The notes beneath the pieces are model-generated. The model was not told the origin of the DNA. It worked only from the letters and a program-made list of their open reading frames with translations, and searched no databases. A stretch of DNA of 64,000 bases. Source: Voacanga thouarsii (lineage: Eukaryota > Streptophyta > Magnoliopsida > Gentianales > Apocynaceae). Location of the stretch: NCBI GenBank assembly GCA_026120185.1, contig JANUWF010001719.1, forward strand, positions 1,798,001 through 1,862,000, given 5' to 3'. The position numbers were made by a program, and so were the translations under genes. This document shows, piece by piece, positions 44,900 through 56,198 of this stretch (position 1 is the first letter of the stretch; the number at the start of each line of letters is the position of its first letter).

Positions 44900-45538
44900 G
44901 TTTATGCAAAGGGAATCGTCTCAAAAAGAGAAAACGTAGAAACGAAGAAGAGGAACTAGTAGTCATACCTAATTGGAATTTCCCTCCTCCTAATGCTGTA
45001 AAAAGATGTTATCTTTGAATGGGATGGAATCGCCATCCTGTGGCAATTAAAGGCCACATGTTGTTTCTAAATTTTATTACTTCTATTGAAAAACTAAACG
45101 ATGAAGAATCAAACTGGACAGAACGAAGGGTTCACCAAAGGATGACCTCGATGGCGTTAAACATGGAAGCTCAAGTTGTGGCACAAATGGAGATCTTAGA
45201 AGGAAACAAATAGAAGAGTTCTCGAAAGAGTCATTGGGTGCAGCAACCCAAGAATGAGAAGCGGGACACGAATGATCTTAGACGTGCCGCGTCAGAGCAA
45301 GAACAAAAAGTGAGCACCCTTTTACGTGACTGTGTTTGTTGATCCAATAACAACTTTTTTAGGTTGGGTCCTCTTCTCCTGCAAATCATGACCTGCAAAT
45401 CATAAATCATGACTTTGATGGAGCCAATCTGTAAAGCTTTATGTTGTAAAAGGAGAAGTTATTGCCCTAAGCATCGGGCCTAAATGTGCGGGCTTTCTCT
45501 ATTCGATTCCTTCCTAGTGATACTTTTATCAGTTATTG
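44900..45538 (+). other. Unidentified sequence with a short ORF
   Basis: Less AT-rich than its surroundings. The open frame 45019-45213 (contains TSIEKLNDEESNWTERR) has no recognised motif. The left half of this pre-insertion sequence lies at or below 2526. It ends in a 21-bp A-run, so it could be a retroposed copy, but no family was recognised. Confidence 0.3.
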
Positions 45539-45561
45539 CAAAAAAAAAAAAAAAAAAATAG
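45539..45561 (+). repeat. Poly(A) tract
   Basis: About 21 consecutive adenines, possibly the tail of a non-LTR retroposon or processed copy. A clear target duplication was not found. Confidence 0.6.
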
Positions 45562-46994
45562 TTTCAATTATGTTGAAAAGGATCCATGGCTAGGACTTGA
45601 TCTCATAAGTGCAATCTATATATGAGTATATAAAATTATGATTGAACATTAGCGAATTGAGTATCAATTTTTTTTTTTAAATTTGAATTCCTTTATATTC
45701 GAACACTATTTGAATATATTTGATTAACAATCGAGGATTATTTGAGTGCATTTGATTATCAATTGAAATCGAGTTCAAGTTTGTATTGATTCAATTATTA
45801 TTTAACAATGACCAGAAACAAAATTAGGGGGCAAAATTTTTTAATTTATCTTTAAATTAAAAGTTTAAGAAGATTTTTAAAATTTAATATTTCACCCCTT
45901 CAATTTTTTTTCAGAAATCATGACAGCATCCTTCAATATATCCTTTTATATAACCTACCTTCCCACCAAGTTTCTGGTTTATCCCTGGCAATGATGTTGT
46001 TTGAGCTTGAAAAATTATGTTAGTGTTCAAATTTGAATGGTTCAAGTTAGACTTTCTTTATTTCATATTTTTATATTGAAATTTTATTAAATAATTTCAA
46101 ATAATCAGTACTAATATCAAAATTTTAATTTAAAAATGATAATTTTTATATATAAGTAATAATAATATGAAGATTAAAAGAATAAATATTATGTATAAGA
46201 TTATTAATTATTTTTATTTAAGAAATTGAATGAATTCAAATGTTCGCAAATAATTTCAAGCTTAATTGATTTACAATCGAGTTAAATTATATGTTCGAAT
46301 GCGAGCGCGAATCCAACTGGAACCAACTTTTGTTTGAGAATGTTGTGTTTACAACTCTATATGTGTTTATATGTTTACCAAAAATTTACATGGATAGTTT
46401 ATACAGCCACGGGAATCAAGGGGAGGCGCATGCCGGCTTCGAAAATTTTTTAATTTCTGAAATGTTTTTAAAAAATATTAAAATTTAAAAATTTTAAAAA
46501 AAGTTAAATTATATCATTCTTTCCTTCAAAATTTTTTTTAAAAACTATAACATTATTCTTTAACATATAATTTGTCCCTAGCCCACGATAAGTTTTGTAA
46601 TTTTATCTCTAAATTTATATGTACTATATAAATGATCATTAGTACGTACCATCCTTAGTGTTGTTTTTTACCTGTTGAAAAATGGGGAGGAAAAAATGTT
46701 TGTAAATGAAGTTATAGTTGACCTAACTAGCAAGAACTTTCCCATAAAAGGTTCTAGGGTTACTTCATAAGTTCCCATAGAAAACAGCAGTAAAAGGTTG
46801 CACATTAATTATTCAATTTGAAGTGGAAAAGGACCGACGAGACGATAAATATACAGTATACATGCAATACATAAGGAACCAAGCTGAAGCAGCTCATTCT
46901 CAATGCATTTCCATCCCATGCACGAATGATAAAACTGCGGACGACGAAATGAACGGAACATGAATTCTTTCGAAATCAGTTAGTTCGTAACGAG
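45562..46994. other. AT-rich intergenic DNA
   Basis: Very AT-rich with no coding signal on either strand. Towards 46800-46990 composition becomes more balanced as the Ole e 1-like relic is approached. Confidence 0.5.
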
Positions 46995-47395
46995 AGCAAA
47001 TACGGCTGTCGTGGCATCAGCCACCAAGCCAATTAAAACATTAGAAACAGTTCCGACCTGATTAATTAACAGCGGCTCTGATGGTTCCTTAATTTGGGAG
47101 GAAAAATTGAACATTTTGCAACGTTAGCAAGATCTATAGTGGCAACACACCGCAGTGCCGTTTGATCAAAGGTTATGGCATCTAAGTCCGTTACAACGGA
47201 ATCAAAGAATCCATTTGGGTCGGTTAAAATCAGCAAGATTTTTAGAATCCCCATTGCAGGTTATTCGAACCTTAACTCCGGCAATGCCCGGGGCGGTACT
47301 TGGAGGATTGGGCGAGAGTGAGCAGACTGCGCGACCGCGTATTCTAAAGCCTACCAAATTAACTCCTTTGTAGAGGAGGCCGTAGGCTATTGGGT
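46995..47395 (-). pseudogene. Ole e 1/phylloplanin-like secreted protein relic
   Basis: The minus strand gives one protein-like sequence across frames: NLVGFRIRGRAVCSLSPNPP and PGIAGVKVRITCNGD, then after a frameshift near 47220 ILTDPNGFFDSVVTDLDA, QTALRCVATIDLANVAKCSI and FPPK, then after another near 47090 NQVGTVSNVLIGLVADATT and a stop. The order of G-x-V-x-C-S, VRITC-N, TD-x-NG-x-F and C-x-FPPKG fits the Ole e 1-like/phylloplanin group of cell-surface proteins, whose members are secreted. No ATG or signal peptide is visible upstream. Two of the frame breaks are next to TTAA/TAAT repeats. It is probably a pseudogene; assembly error is the alternative. Confidence 0.5.
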
Positions 47396-47533
47396 TGGAG
47401 GGAAGGAATAGAGTACGTAGTTGCTGATTTTGTTGCGTGCAGAACGTCTAGGAAGAACTCCTATTTACAGATTTTTTTCCCCCAAGTTTTTTAATGCCAG
47501 CTGTGCAGGTATGGCTTAGGCACTTAATAGGAA

Positions 47534-48380
47534 TACTATTAGAAAAAACTGATTTACCAACTGACAAAATCGATTGGTAATTAGTTAAATTCAGTTGGTA
47601 ATCATGATTTACCAACCGAACAGCGTCGAATGCAAAAACCTTAGTTTGTAAATTTTTCAACCAAAATTTTTTGGAATCGGTTGGTAATTACTAACTGCAT
47701 TTCGATTGGTACTGTAAAATTATCGGTTAGAAATTTGGCATTAAGTTTGACATTTAAGTTGACTATTTTGGTTGGAAATTACCAACAAACATTTATGTTA
47801 CCAACCGATTGTTGCAGTTGGTAATTATCAACTGAAAATGTAATTTGTAAATTTATAATTTTTTATTGGTAAATTTGTATTGAATATAAAATTGTAATTT
47901 ACTAATTTACCAACTGAGACATGTTGCTATCAACCGATATATGTGTAGGTAATTACCAACTGACTTTTAATTGGTAATTATTTTTTTTAGTTGGTAGTTT
48001 TATTTATTTACCAACTGACTTTCGACTGGTAATTTTTCAACTATTTTAGTTATTTAAAATCTATTGGTAATTTTTTATTGGTAAATTACTAACCGAGTTG
48101 TTCAGTTGCTAATTCTTTTTTTTCGTTGGTAGTTTTCTTTCTTTACCAACCATATATTCAGTTGGTAATTTTCTAACTATTTTAATAATTTAAAATCTGT
48201 TAGTAATTTTTTGTTGGTAAATTACCAACTAAGTTGTTTGTTAGTAGATAGTTGGTTTGAAAATTACTAACTGGTATTTAATATATTACCAATCGAATTA
48301 TTTTCAATTACCAATTGAAATACCAACCGAATTCTATTCAATTACTAACTGATTTTTTAGTTGGTAATTTTTCTTTAATT
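47534..48380. repeat. CACTA-2 left TIR and subterminal repeats
   Basis: About 20 imperfect copies of TTGGTAATTACCAACCGA-like units in both orientations, matched in kind by the right array at 58240-59156. Confidence 0.8.
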
Positions 48381-49023
48381 TGGCAGAATTCTGGTTCATC
48401 TGAACATATAACCAAACGCCTGCATTTGACAAATTCATAAAATAATAAAGCCAAAATACATCCACAAACCCAACATAAACATTATCAAATTCAACACAAA
48501 CATCATCCTTCCACAAATTCAAAGTAAATATAATTCCCTCACAAAATACCACAAATCCTAACCAAACATCATCTTTAATTAAACAAAAAGATTATCATAA
48601 TATGAAAGTGAGATGAACTGCAGGTCCATGGTTAACATTAGTGAAGGAATATAAATACAATATAGCAACTGTGTTAGCAGTTGTTCACCCAGCAGAGAAG
48701 TTGTGTTAATATGCTCCCTCAAATTGGGTTTGGGAGGTGAATCTATAGAAGGAGGAGACCGATGGTGGAAAGATTTAGAATGTTACAAAAAATTATAGTA
48801 GGTGTGATAAGCTACACATATCTTCCAGTCAAAATAACAAGAAATGCAAATAGAATATGAAATCGAAGGCTAATACAGTTCCATTCGAAGCCTACTTTCA
48901 AAGTTCTCTAACACCTAGAAAACCCCCCTTACGTTGGACGGTACCAGAATCTACTTAGCTCAACTTTGTTTTAGCAATAAGAATTTGAAGTCAATATGCA
49001 TTTTAGGCAAATGATTCAAATGA
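48381..49023. other. CACTA-2 spacer downstream of the gene
   Basis: No repeats of the subterminal type and no recognisable coding. It is the presumed 3' flank of the minus-strand gene ending at 49024. Confidence 0.4.
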
Positions 49024-51479
49024 CTAAATGAATTGTAAGGGTCCACTTGGTGTGGGGTTTTCCAATATTACACGTTTAAGGTTTACCTCAACACTATCGT
49101 GGTAGTAATGAACAAGAAAGATGCACTTGCAGTCTTCATTGTCATGTGATATTCTCTCAATTTCTTCAACTTTTGCATTCCAATATGCTTCACGATCTTC
49201 ATCCTTTTGAAAAGAAATCCCAAAAGGTCCATAGGTGAATAAGAGAAACAGAAATTATTTAACTAAAAATTACAAAGCAAGTTCCAATAGATTCTCTGAA
49301 CTTTGCATCTACATGTGCATTAACCACAACTAAAATTGCTTATTTTGTATTAGACACACTAAATCTATCAAAAAATGAAAACTTTCCACTATTGTCTTAG
49401 ACTTCTTGCAACTTCAGAATAGACCATCTCAAAATAGAAAAAATAGAAGCCTGTCCCAAAGGAAGAATAAAAGATTTTTAAACTCAATATGATGGAATTG
49501 AAAGCTTACCCTAAAGCATAAGACAAGGTCCCCAACCTTTATCTTATTACATTCTGAGGGCTCCAAAGGAATTAAACGCTGGCGCACACCCCATTTGACA
49601 TTTACCCACTCATCTTCGTCCTTGCCAAAATCTGTAAATCTTACACGAACCTCCTGGTGTGCAAGAAAAATGTTTCATAAGTAATTATGAAAACTAAAAC
49701 CCCGATAGTCAAACAATGCTAGATTCCATGAACGTGTTATTTTAAAACATCTTTGTAACTATGGAAGTTATTTGCTAACAATAATAAAGCAAGTTACAAG
49801 AGAATAAATTTTGAAATAGTTATTAAGAGAAAATATACTCCTGATCATTTTGACAAGACACAAAATTATAGCTGGGAAGGGGGAAGTATTGCTTAAGTTG
49901 CAAATCCTATTTCAACATTGATAAATTCAATCGTAAGCAAATTGAATTATCAACATTCAATTTATTTTCTCCAATTTCATAGACAAAAATAAACACGTAA
50001 ACAGCCATCCTTTCAGGGAATTCTCACATATTATTTAATTATTCTATGTTGTCCTTGTGATAGTTGCAAAAAACTCTACAAGCCTCTTTATTTTCTCACC
50101 TAAAGAATGACCATGCCATGCCATTCAACAATTAAAAGGTTTCCCTAAAACACTCATATTATTATCTATGATATTATGCAATCGACAGAAGAAAAGCTAC
50201 ACTATAACTCCTTTAACAAAAAGAACACACTATGCAAATCTATTTTATCTTTTGGATTTCCAAATATAGCTTTGGGGCTAAGTAAGAAAATAGAAGGACA
50301 ATAGTCTCATACCAGAGACTTCTATTCCTTTTCCTTTTGCGCTATTTCTCCTCAACATCATTACTGGGAGTAAAAGACAGTAATACACAAACCAAATTTT
50401 CAAAAACATAAGCAGGCACAAACCAAAAATAAATCAGCACCTACTCTCATAGATTATAGCTAGTCTATTGGCATTTTACTCTGTTCCACGGCAAGCACAG
50501 TCTTACCAACATTGGCCCCTGGCATTTGAATGCAAGAATTGCCAGGACATGTAACACTAAAAGGCTGTAGGAAAAACATTAGTGAGGTATAAAGGAAAAA
50601 CATTAATACAAAATCTTTGGTTTGTGGAGAAAAAAATACCCATGAAGTTAATACAAAATCTTTTAGTTCATTCTCTTCAAAATCTTCTATGACATGCACA
50701 ATATTCACAAGGATATATACAAGGAAATCACACATACAAACATCTTAAAAGTTCGCCTTAAGTCCTTAAGTTCCTAGTCCCATCATTGTCCAAACTATTT
50801 TGCTTGTTAAAATCAATAGAATAAAGAGTTCACTAGCATTTACACATAAATGACTTTGATTCCCTTTGATTCCTACTTCATCATACCACTTGAAGATCAT
50901 TGAATTCAATCCAAATCCCTTTTTAAACACCATTTAATCACTGATTTTTAGTTATGAGCAATACAGAAATATTAAGAAATATCAAGTCCATGTTGCAATG
51001 TTCTCATTACTAAAAAAAGAGAATAGTTAAGTGCTTCAACTATCCGTCCTTGTGAATATGTATTCTACATAAACAATGATAAACTAAACCATAGATCATC
51101 CAATTTTAAAAATTCAGTAGACACCACAAAATGCAAGCATTCCGATAAACAAAATAATACTCAGAGTACCATAAACAGCTACAGCAATAACAAATAAAAC
51201 TTGTCATTCCAATGGAGGTTTACCTGTTGTTTGTATATATTGCTAAATTATTAAAAGGAGCAGACAGACCACTGGACACAGCTAATATCACCTTATAACA
51301 TTGTGCAGCAACATTGGTCATGTTCCTACATAATTGTAAAATAAAAAATAAAAAAATTAGATAATAGTACATTGTGATAGGAACTAAAGCAAAAGGTTAA
51401 ATGGATCAATCAACATCCACAATTACAGAATTGAGACAAAAAGATTTTCTGTGAAAGCTTACCATTCCAATGACTCCAT
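49024..51479 (-). CDS. Predicted five-exon gene ending in a partial SAWADEE domain
   Basis: Exons on the minus strand: 51479-51463, 51325-51224, 50564-50507, 49653-49510 and 49203-49024 (stop 49026-49024). Every intron is GT...AG and the phases fit (17+102+58+144+180 = 501 nt, 166 residues). It starts MESLEWNMTNVAAQ; exon 3 is hydrophobic. Exons 4-5 carry EVRVRFTDFGKDEDEWVNV, RQRLIPLEPSECNKIKVGD, LVLCF, then YWNAKVEEIER and HDNEDCKCIFLVHYYHD. This matches the SAWADEE domain of SHH1/SHH2-type proteins, including the His-Cys-Cys zinc ligands, but the first 25-30 residues of the domain and the homeodomain are missing. SAWADEE is a tandem-Tudor-like fold that reads histone H3K9 methylation and recruits Pol IV. 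Exon 3 and the N-terminus are the least certain; expression is unknown. Probably a captured host gene fragment. Confidence 0.6.
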
Positions 51480-51489
51480 AGGAGCAGCT

Positions 51490-51746
51490 GCTGCCAAAGC
51501 AGAGCACGTGCGGCGGGAGGGGGTCGCGGGGTGGGGGACAGGGAGAAGGGGTCGCGCGATGAGGGGGTTGAGACAGGAGGGGGAGTGGGCTGGGAGGAAG
51601 GGAGATGGGGTTGTGGGGGGTGGCAGGGCGGGGATCGACAGAAGGGGGGTGGGGGTGCGGTGGGAGAGGGGTGAGGAGGGAGGGGGTCGTGGGGTGGGGG
51701 ACAGGGAGAAGGCGTTGCGGGGTGGGGGCCGCTGGGTGAGGGGCCA
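51490..51746. promoter_or_regulatory. G-rich leader tract of CACTA-2, first half
   Basis: Plus-strand runs of 3-6 G (C-rich on the strand of the SAWADEE gene) lie directly upstream of its ATG at 51479. The tract is split by the LTR-A insertion and continues at 53498-53640. Open frames on both strands here come from composition. Confidence 0.55.
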
Positions 51747-53497
51747 TGAAGATTTAAATAGCAAGCAAACTCAGCCAAAAATCAACAGAACAACAGAAAA
51801 AAAAAATGCAGCTTTTCTTCCTACGTGAAGAAGGGGAAAAAAATAATTTTTCTTTATTACTTCTTCTTGTTCTCAAAATTGGCTGGACTGGAATATGCGG
51901 AATTGGGGTAGGCCCGCTGGTGGAAATCTCTAGTGTGATTCCTGCAAGCCTCCTATTTTGTCTTTTCATGTAAGTGAACGCTAAACTCTCGATCTTCCAG
52001 GATATGGCCTGCTTAATCCCGTTTGGTAAACAACTTACAGGGCTAAGGAATTTTCTTTGAGAGAGAGAAAGGAGGTGTCTCGTTTTTTTTTCTTACCAGA
52101 GAAGAAGCAGTGAAAAACAACGCACTTCTCTATTCTCCTGTTAAACCTAAATAAAACCCTAGATTAAACTGGACTGACCTATTGGATTCTTAGTTTAGCC
52201 TCTTGGACCAAATTAATTATTCTAATTAGAATTAAACAAATGGCCTAATAAATAATTAATATTCTGACCCAAATAAACTAGTCCAATTAATTATCCTATA
52301 TTAATTTAGTCCCAAGTTAATCCCTAATTATTCAAACTGGGCCAAAGCCCTGAATAATTAATTAACCCACCAAACTAATTTAATTAATTTTCTTTCTCCA
52401 TGGACCTTTATTTTATTCTAACCCAATAATTAAATCAGGCTAGTTAAATAAAATAAATTTTATTTAATTTAATTTAAGACCAATTCCTTAGCCTGTATTT
52501 AATTAGGACTCACGGTCTATACTAGGGACCAAAAGACACACCGTCTTGGCTACTAAAATGACCAAAATACCCTTGCCATATAAATAGCTGTATTTTACAT
52601 TTTAAATATTTCCTAATATCACCATAAGAAAATATTGACCCCAAGGACAATGCTGCGTTAGCAAAGTCTCCGACCTACAGGTGAAATGACTAAAATACCC
52701 CTCTATACATCGTCGTACATTAGAGAGGAAGAAATGTACTAGCACCTCTCTAAATGACATCTACCATTCTTAGGCTTCTAGTCTAATGATCCACGATATC
52801 CTGGATTGTTTCCGCTTTTCAAGGGAGCTACCCTAAAGCAAACATCCAAATCATATTTCCTAGGGCCCTGGATATTTAGATCATTCAGATAACAATAAGG
52901 GGCGATATAGTATAGAAACTATCTTATACAAGTCTGTCTTAACTAACTAGTCATACATACCCAACATGTAAGTATATTGGTCCTACGATAAAACCTCAAC
53001 TATAGCATATCAAAGTACATGCTTTCAACTTCGTCAAACCGCTAACTCATACTCAAGTCGTAGAGTACTAGTCCACGCTGTAGCAGTAGTAGTCTAGGTT
53101 TTTATCAAATAGTACTTTAAGAAACTACTACTACATGTCCTGTTCTACGTATTCGAAATACGCTTATGTCATGAAGTGAGTGGACTACTCACTGGCTAAA
53201 GGTAAGCTATTCCCCATTTGAAATTCATAACATAATAACCTAAACATGATGAGATTCTCATTCTCATCAATTGGTTAAGAACGAATGTTTATATGTTAAG
53301 TAACCCGTGATCCATACCTTACTGTAAAAGACCTCTATTCACATGGACCACTTACTTAAACACAATGGGTCTTTTTCAAATGTAATTGTGCATAAATAAA
53401 AACATAAATTCAAAAACAATTTCTGAAATGAATTCTTTTATTAAAACATTCGATATTTATATCAAAAACCTAGTCTAAGAGGGCATATTTCCCAACA
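51747..53497 (-). mobile_element. Solo LTR, family LTR-A copy 3
   Basis: 1751 bp on the minus strand from TGTTGGGAAATATGCCC (53497) to AAATCTTCA (51747). The flanks GGCCA (51742-51746) and GGCTG (53498-53502) could be a mutated 5-bp duplication. G-rich sequence continues on both sides, showing a clean insertion into the leader of the CACTA-2 gene. Conserved blocks and an exon-like ORF are present. Confidence 0.75.
51861..51969 (-). other. LTR-A exon-like ORF, copy 3
   Basis: ATG at 51969 opens MKRQNRRLAGITLEI, then TPIPHIPVQPIL and RTRR, followed by A/GTAATA at 51861/51860. The phase of this GT is the same as in the other copies. The frame remains open to 51754. It is closest to copy 1 in the PIPxPHIPVQP stretch. 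Confidence 0.5.
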
Positions 53498-53640
53498 GGC
53501 TGCGGGTGGGGGGCGCCGGGTGAGGAGATCGGGACGAGGGGGCGGAGACTAGCGGGGGGCTCGCAAGGAGGCCGGTGGGTGGCTGTGGGTTGGGGAATCG
53601 CAGGTGGAGGGAAGGCTATGGGTTGGAGAAGAAGAGGGAG
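53498..53640. promoter_or_regulatory. G-rich leader tract of CACTA-2, second half
   Basis: Continues the tract at 51490-51746 after the LTR-A insertion, then changes to GAAGAAGAGGG-type purine sequence, as in CACTA-1 at 25010-25070. Confidence 0.55.
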
Positions 53641-53709
53641 AGTGAAGAGAAATTATGCAAATTTTATTTTATTTTTCAAATAAAAAATTAAGAATTTAAA
53701 ATAGTGGAA

Positions 53710-54030
53710 ACAATGAAATTTATATATACATGAACAAACATATACGCACACATATACATATATACACACTCATTTAGATATACAATCATAATCATAAATA
53801 TACATGAACAAATATATATATATATATATTTATTTATATATAGACACACACACACGCCATACATATTGAAGTACATATACACACACATATATATACACAC
53901 ACTCATATACATACACACACACACATATTCATATACATATATCAATATATATATATATTCATATATTCATAATTTATTTATTTATATATTCATATATATA
54001 TATATATATATACACTCACACACGCACACA
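53710..54030. repeat. Microsatellite cluster (TA, CA, TATACA types)
   Basis: A mix of (TA)n, (ACAC)n and TATACACACA-like repeats. An open frame on the minus strand (53688-53945) rich in Tyr, Cys and Val is a product of these repeats and not a gene. Confidence 0.85.
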
Positions 54031-54054
54031 TAATTAATGAAAATTTCTTATTAA

Positions 54055-54398
54055 TTAATGCCACGGTAATATAATTAATTGCACCGATATTTCCAATTGC
54101 TTTTGTTGTAAAAAAAAGAAAAAATATATATCATATCTGCCACATAATTGCTACAAAATTAGTGGCAATTTTGTGATTCCATGGCAAATCCGTGGCTAAT
54201 ACACAACAAAAATTTAACCATTTCTTTTTATCACTACTTTGCGTAACATTCTTTTTTGTATACTCTCAATTATTATATAGTTTTTTCACAACAATTTTCA
54301 ATTATTATTACATACTCTTTTGCAAAATCCATCGCTGATTGCGACGGAAAATATTCTGTGGCAAAAATCCGTGACAGATTCACAATTTTTTTATAGTG
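54055..54398. mobile_element. Candidate terminus of a third CACTA element
   Basis: GCCACGG, GTGGC, GCGACGG and CCGTGAC motifs lead to TTATAGTG at 54398 (CACTATAAAAAAATTG on the complement). This resembles a CACTA subterminal region and end, different in sequence from CACTA-1 and CACTA-2. No partner end was found to the left, so it is either a fragment or an ancestral end that once bounded the gene and G-rich tract. Confidence 0.35.
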
Positions 54399-56198
54399 TC
54401 AATTTAATAATGTCTCTATTGTTAAATTAATGAACACACTATATTAAAATATATTTATATTGTGATTCCGTTTTATTTTTTTGTGATATTTGCAAGAGAA
54501 GGGTAATTAATTACTTCTATTCATGTTTACCTAGTGATTTTAAAAATAGTCCAAATCCTAGATCATGTCCTTCAAAAAAAATTAGGAAAAAAAAGAACAT
54601 TTAGACTATGTTTAGATTTAAATCTAAAATTTAAATAGATAAATCTAAAATTTGTAATAAAACAAGTAATTACTCTAAACATCCATAATTTAGTTAATTA
54701 TTATTGTTAATTAATTGTTGTGTTTAATTTTTTTTTAAATCAAAACAAATAAGGTCTAAAAATGAGAGACGTGTGCAATTCAGCTAATTAACTCCATATT
54801 TTCTTTAGTATCTTCTTTATTAGTTCTATCCACTTTATTCCGGGGAATTGCCATCCCTAGTTGAGAGGGAGAAGGGTGATTGACGAAAGGGACGGGTTTG
54901 AGCAAGGGGAGAGTGAGAAGAGAGGAATGTTGTTGGTATTGGGGGCATGAGGGAATGATTGAGTGAAAACTTATGGTCCTAAGGGTTTATTTTGAAAACT
55001 TTAGGGACTTGGATATAATTATCTAAATGAACTAAGTTAAAACAATATAAAGATTAAAATAATTATTTTAAAAGTTTATTTATTTATTTTTACACTTAGC
55101 TCATTATTTTTCAGAAGATATTTAAAATAGGTTGTGCTTAAAAAAATTTATGGTCGTAAGGGTTTCTTTTTTAGAAATATTAGGGACTTAAATATAATTA
55201 TCCAAATAAACTAAATTAAAAAATATAGGAATTCAAGTAATGACTAAATGCATTAATAATTAACTATTATATGACCTTAAGTCTCAAAATACATTCACAT
55301 ATAACTTGAAAATTTATAAATTTTATCTATAATGATGATAATTTATATATGTACATGTATACAGAAAGACAAAATGTGATATAGTAATTAAAATTATGGG
55401 ATAAAAATTGTAACATTACTAAGTATTTCTACTTTTTATACTGAAAACTTTTTGTTTTTATAATATTTGTTGTATATGATATAAATTTAAAAGTTTATCA
55501 ATTTGAATATAAAATAAAAGAATCAAATTTACGAATATATTGACAATTTATATGCATTAATAAAGATAATTCTTATTAAATTTTGTATGATTTATAGTAA
55601 TTACTATTTATATATGTGCATGTATATAGAAAAATATAAATATGATGAAAACACATCCTACACATATACATAACGTCTACGTATTTATATTGTCATACGA
55701 ATAAAAGTAATAACTTTTACATTATGATAAAAAGAATAACAATTATATCTATTAATAAAATTATGTTTACAAATATAATATAATTTTTTGATTGTTAAAT
55801 TTAAAACACCTAATTGATAAATTATTTAATGTCTATTTAATTATGAATATTTACATAATTAAAAAATTATGAACTGAGTCTTCTATATTCAAAAGTATTT
55901 ATTATATTAAAATAATTTATAACTAAGAAATTTGTTGTATAACTAAAGGTATGAAAAAATTGCTTACTTTTATTATTAATTCAAAAATAAAATTTATATC
56001 ATTTAGGAATATATGTACAAAATAATTATATACTCTGATAAATAGAAGCAACTTAAAAATTTTAAAAAAGTGATAAAAAATTTTACTTTATTTATTTAAA
56101 TCAAATTTTACAAGTTTTAAAATTGTATTTCATATAATTGTAATATTTTGCAAGAAGTAAATAAATATAATACATGCTGCCAATTTGAACAAACAATA
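54399..56198. other. AT-rich interior of CACTA-2
   Basis: No genes. A diverged direct repeat of about 100 bp occurs at about 54970 and 55149 (TTATGG, then CTAAGGGTTT and TTAGGGACTT as anchors). A G-rich patch lies at 54860-54960. Confidence 0.5.

Noticed and set aside
45019..45213. A possible LINE or host coding exon
   Set aside because: No reverse transcriptase, endonuclease or other known motif; left as unidentified.
51406..51828. Overlapping Pro-rich and Gly-rich ORFs near 51.4-51.8 kb
   Set aside because: Same compositional effect in the GC-rich leader of CACTA-2. Only the short ATG exon at 51463-51479 is supported, by splice phase.
53688..53945. Tyr/Cys/Val-rich ORF
   Set aside because: It is a direct translation of TA/CA microsatellites.
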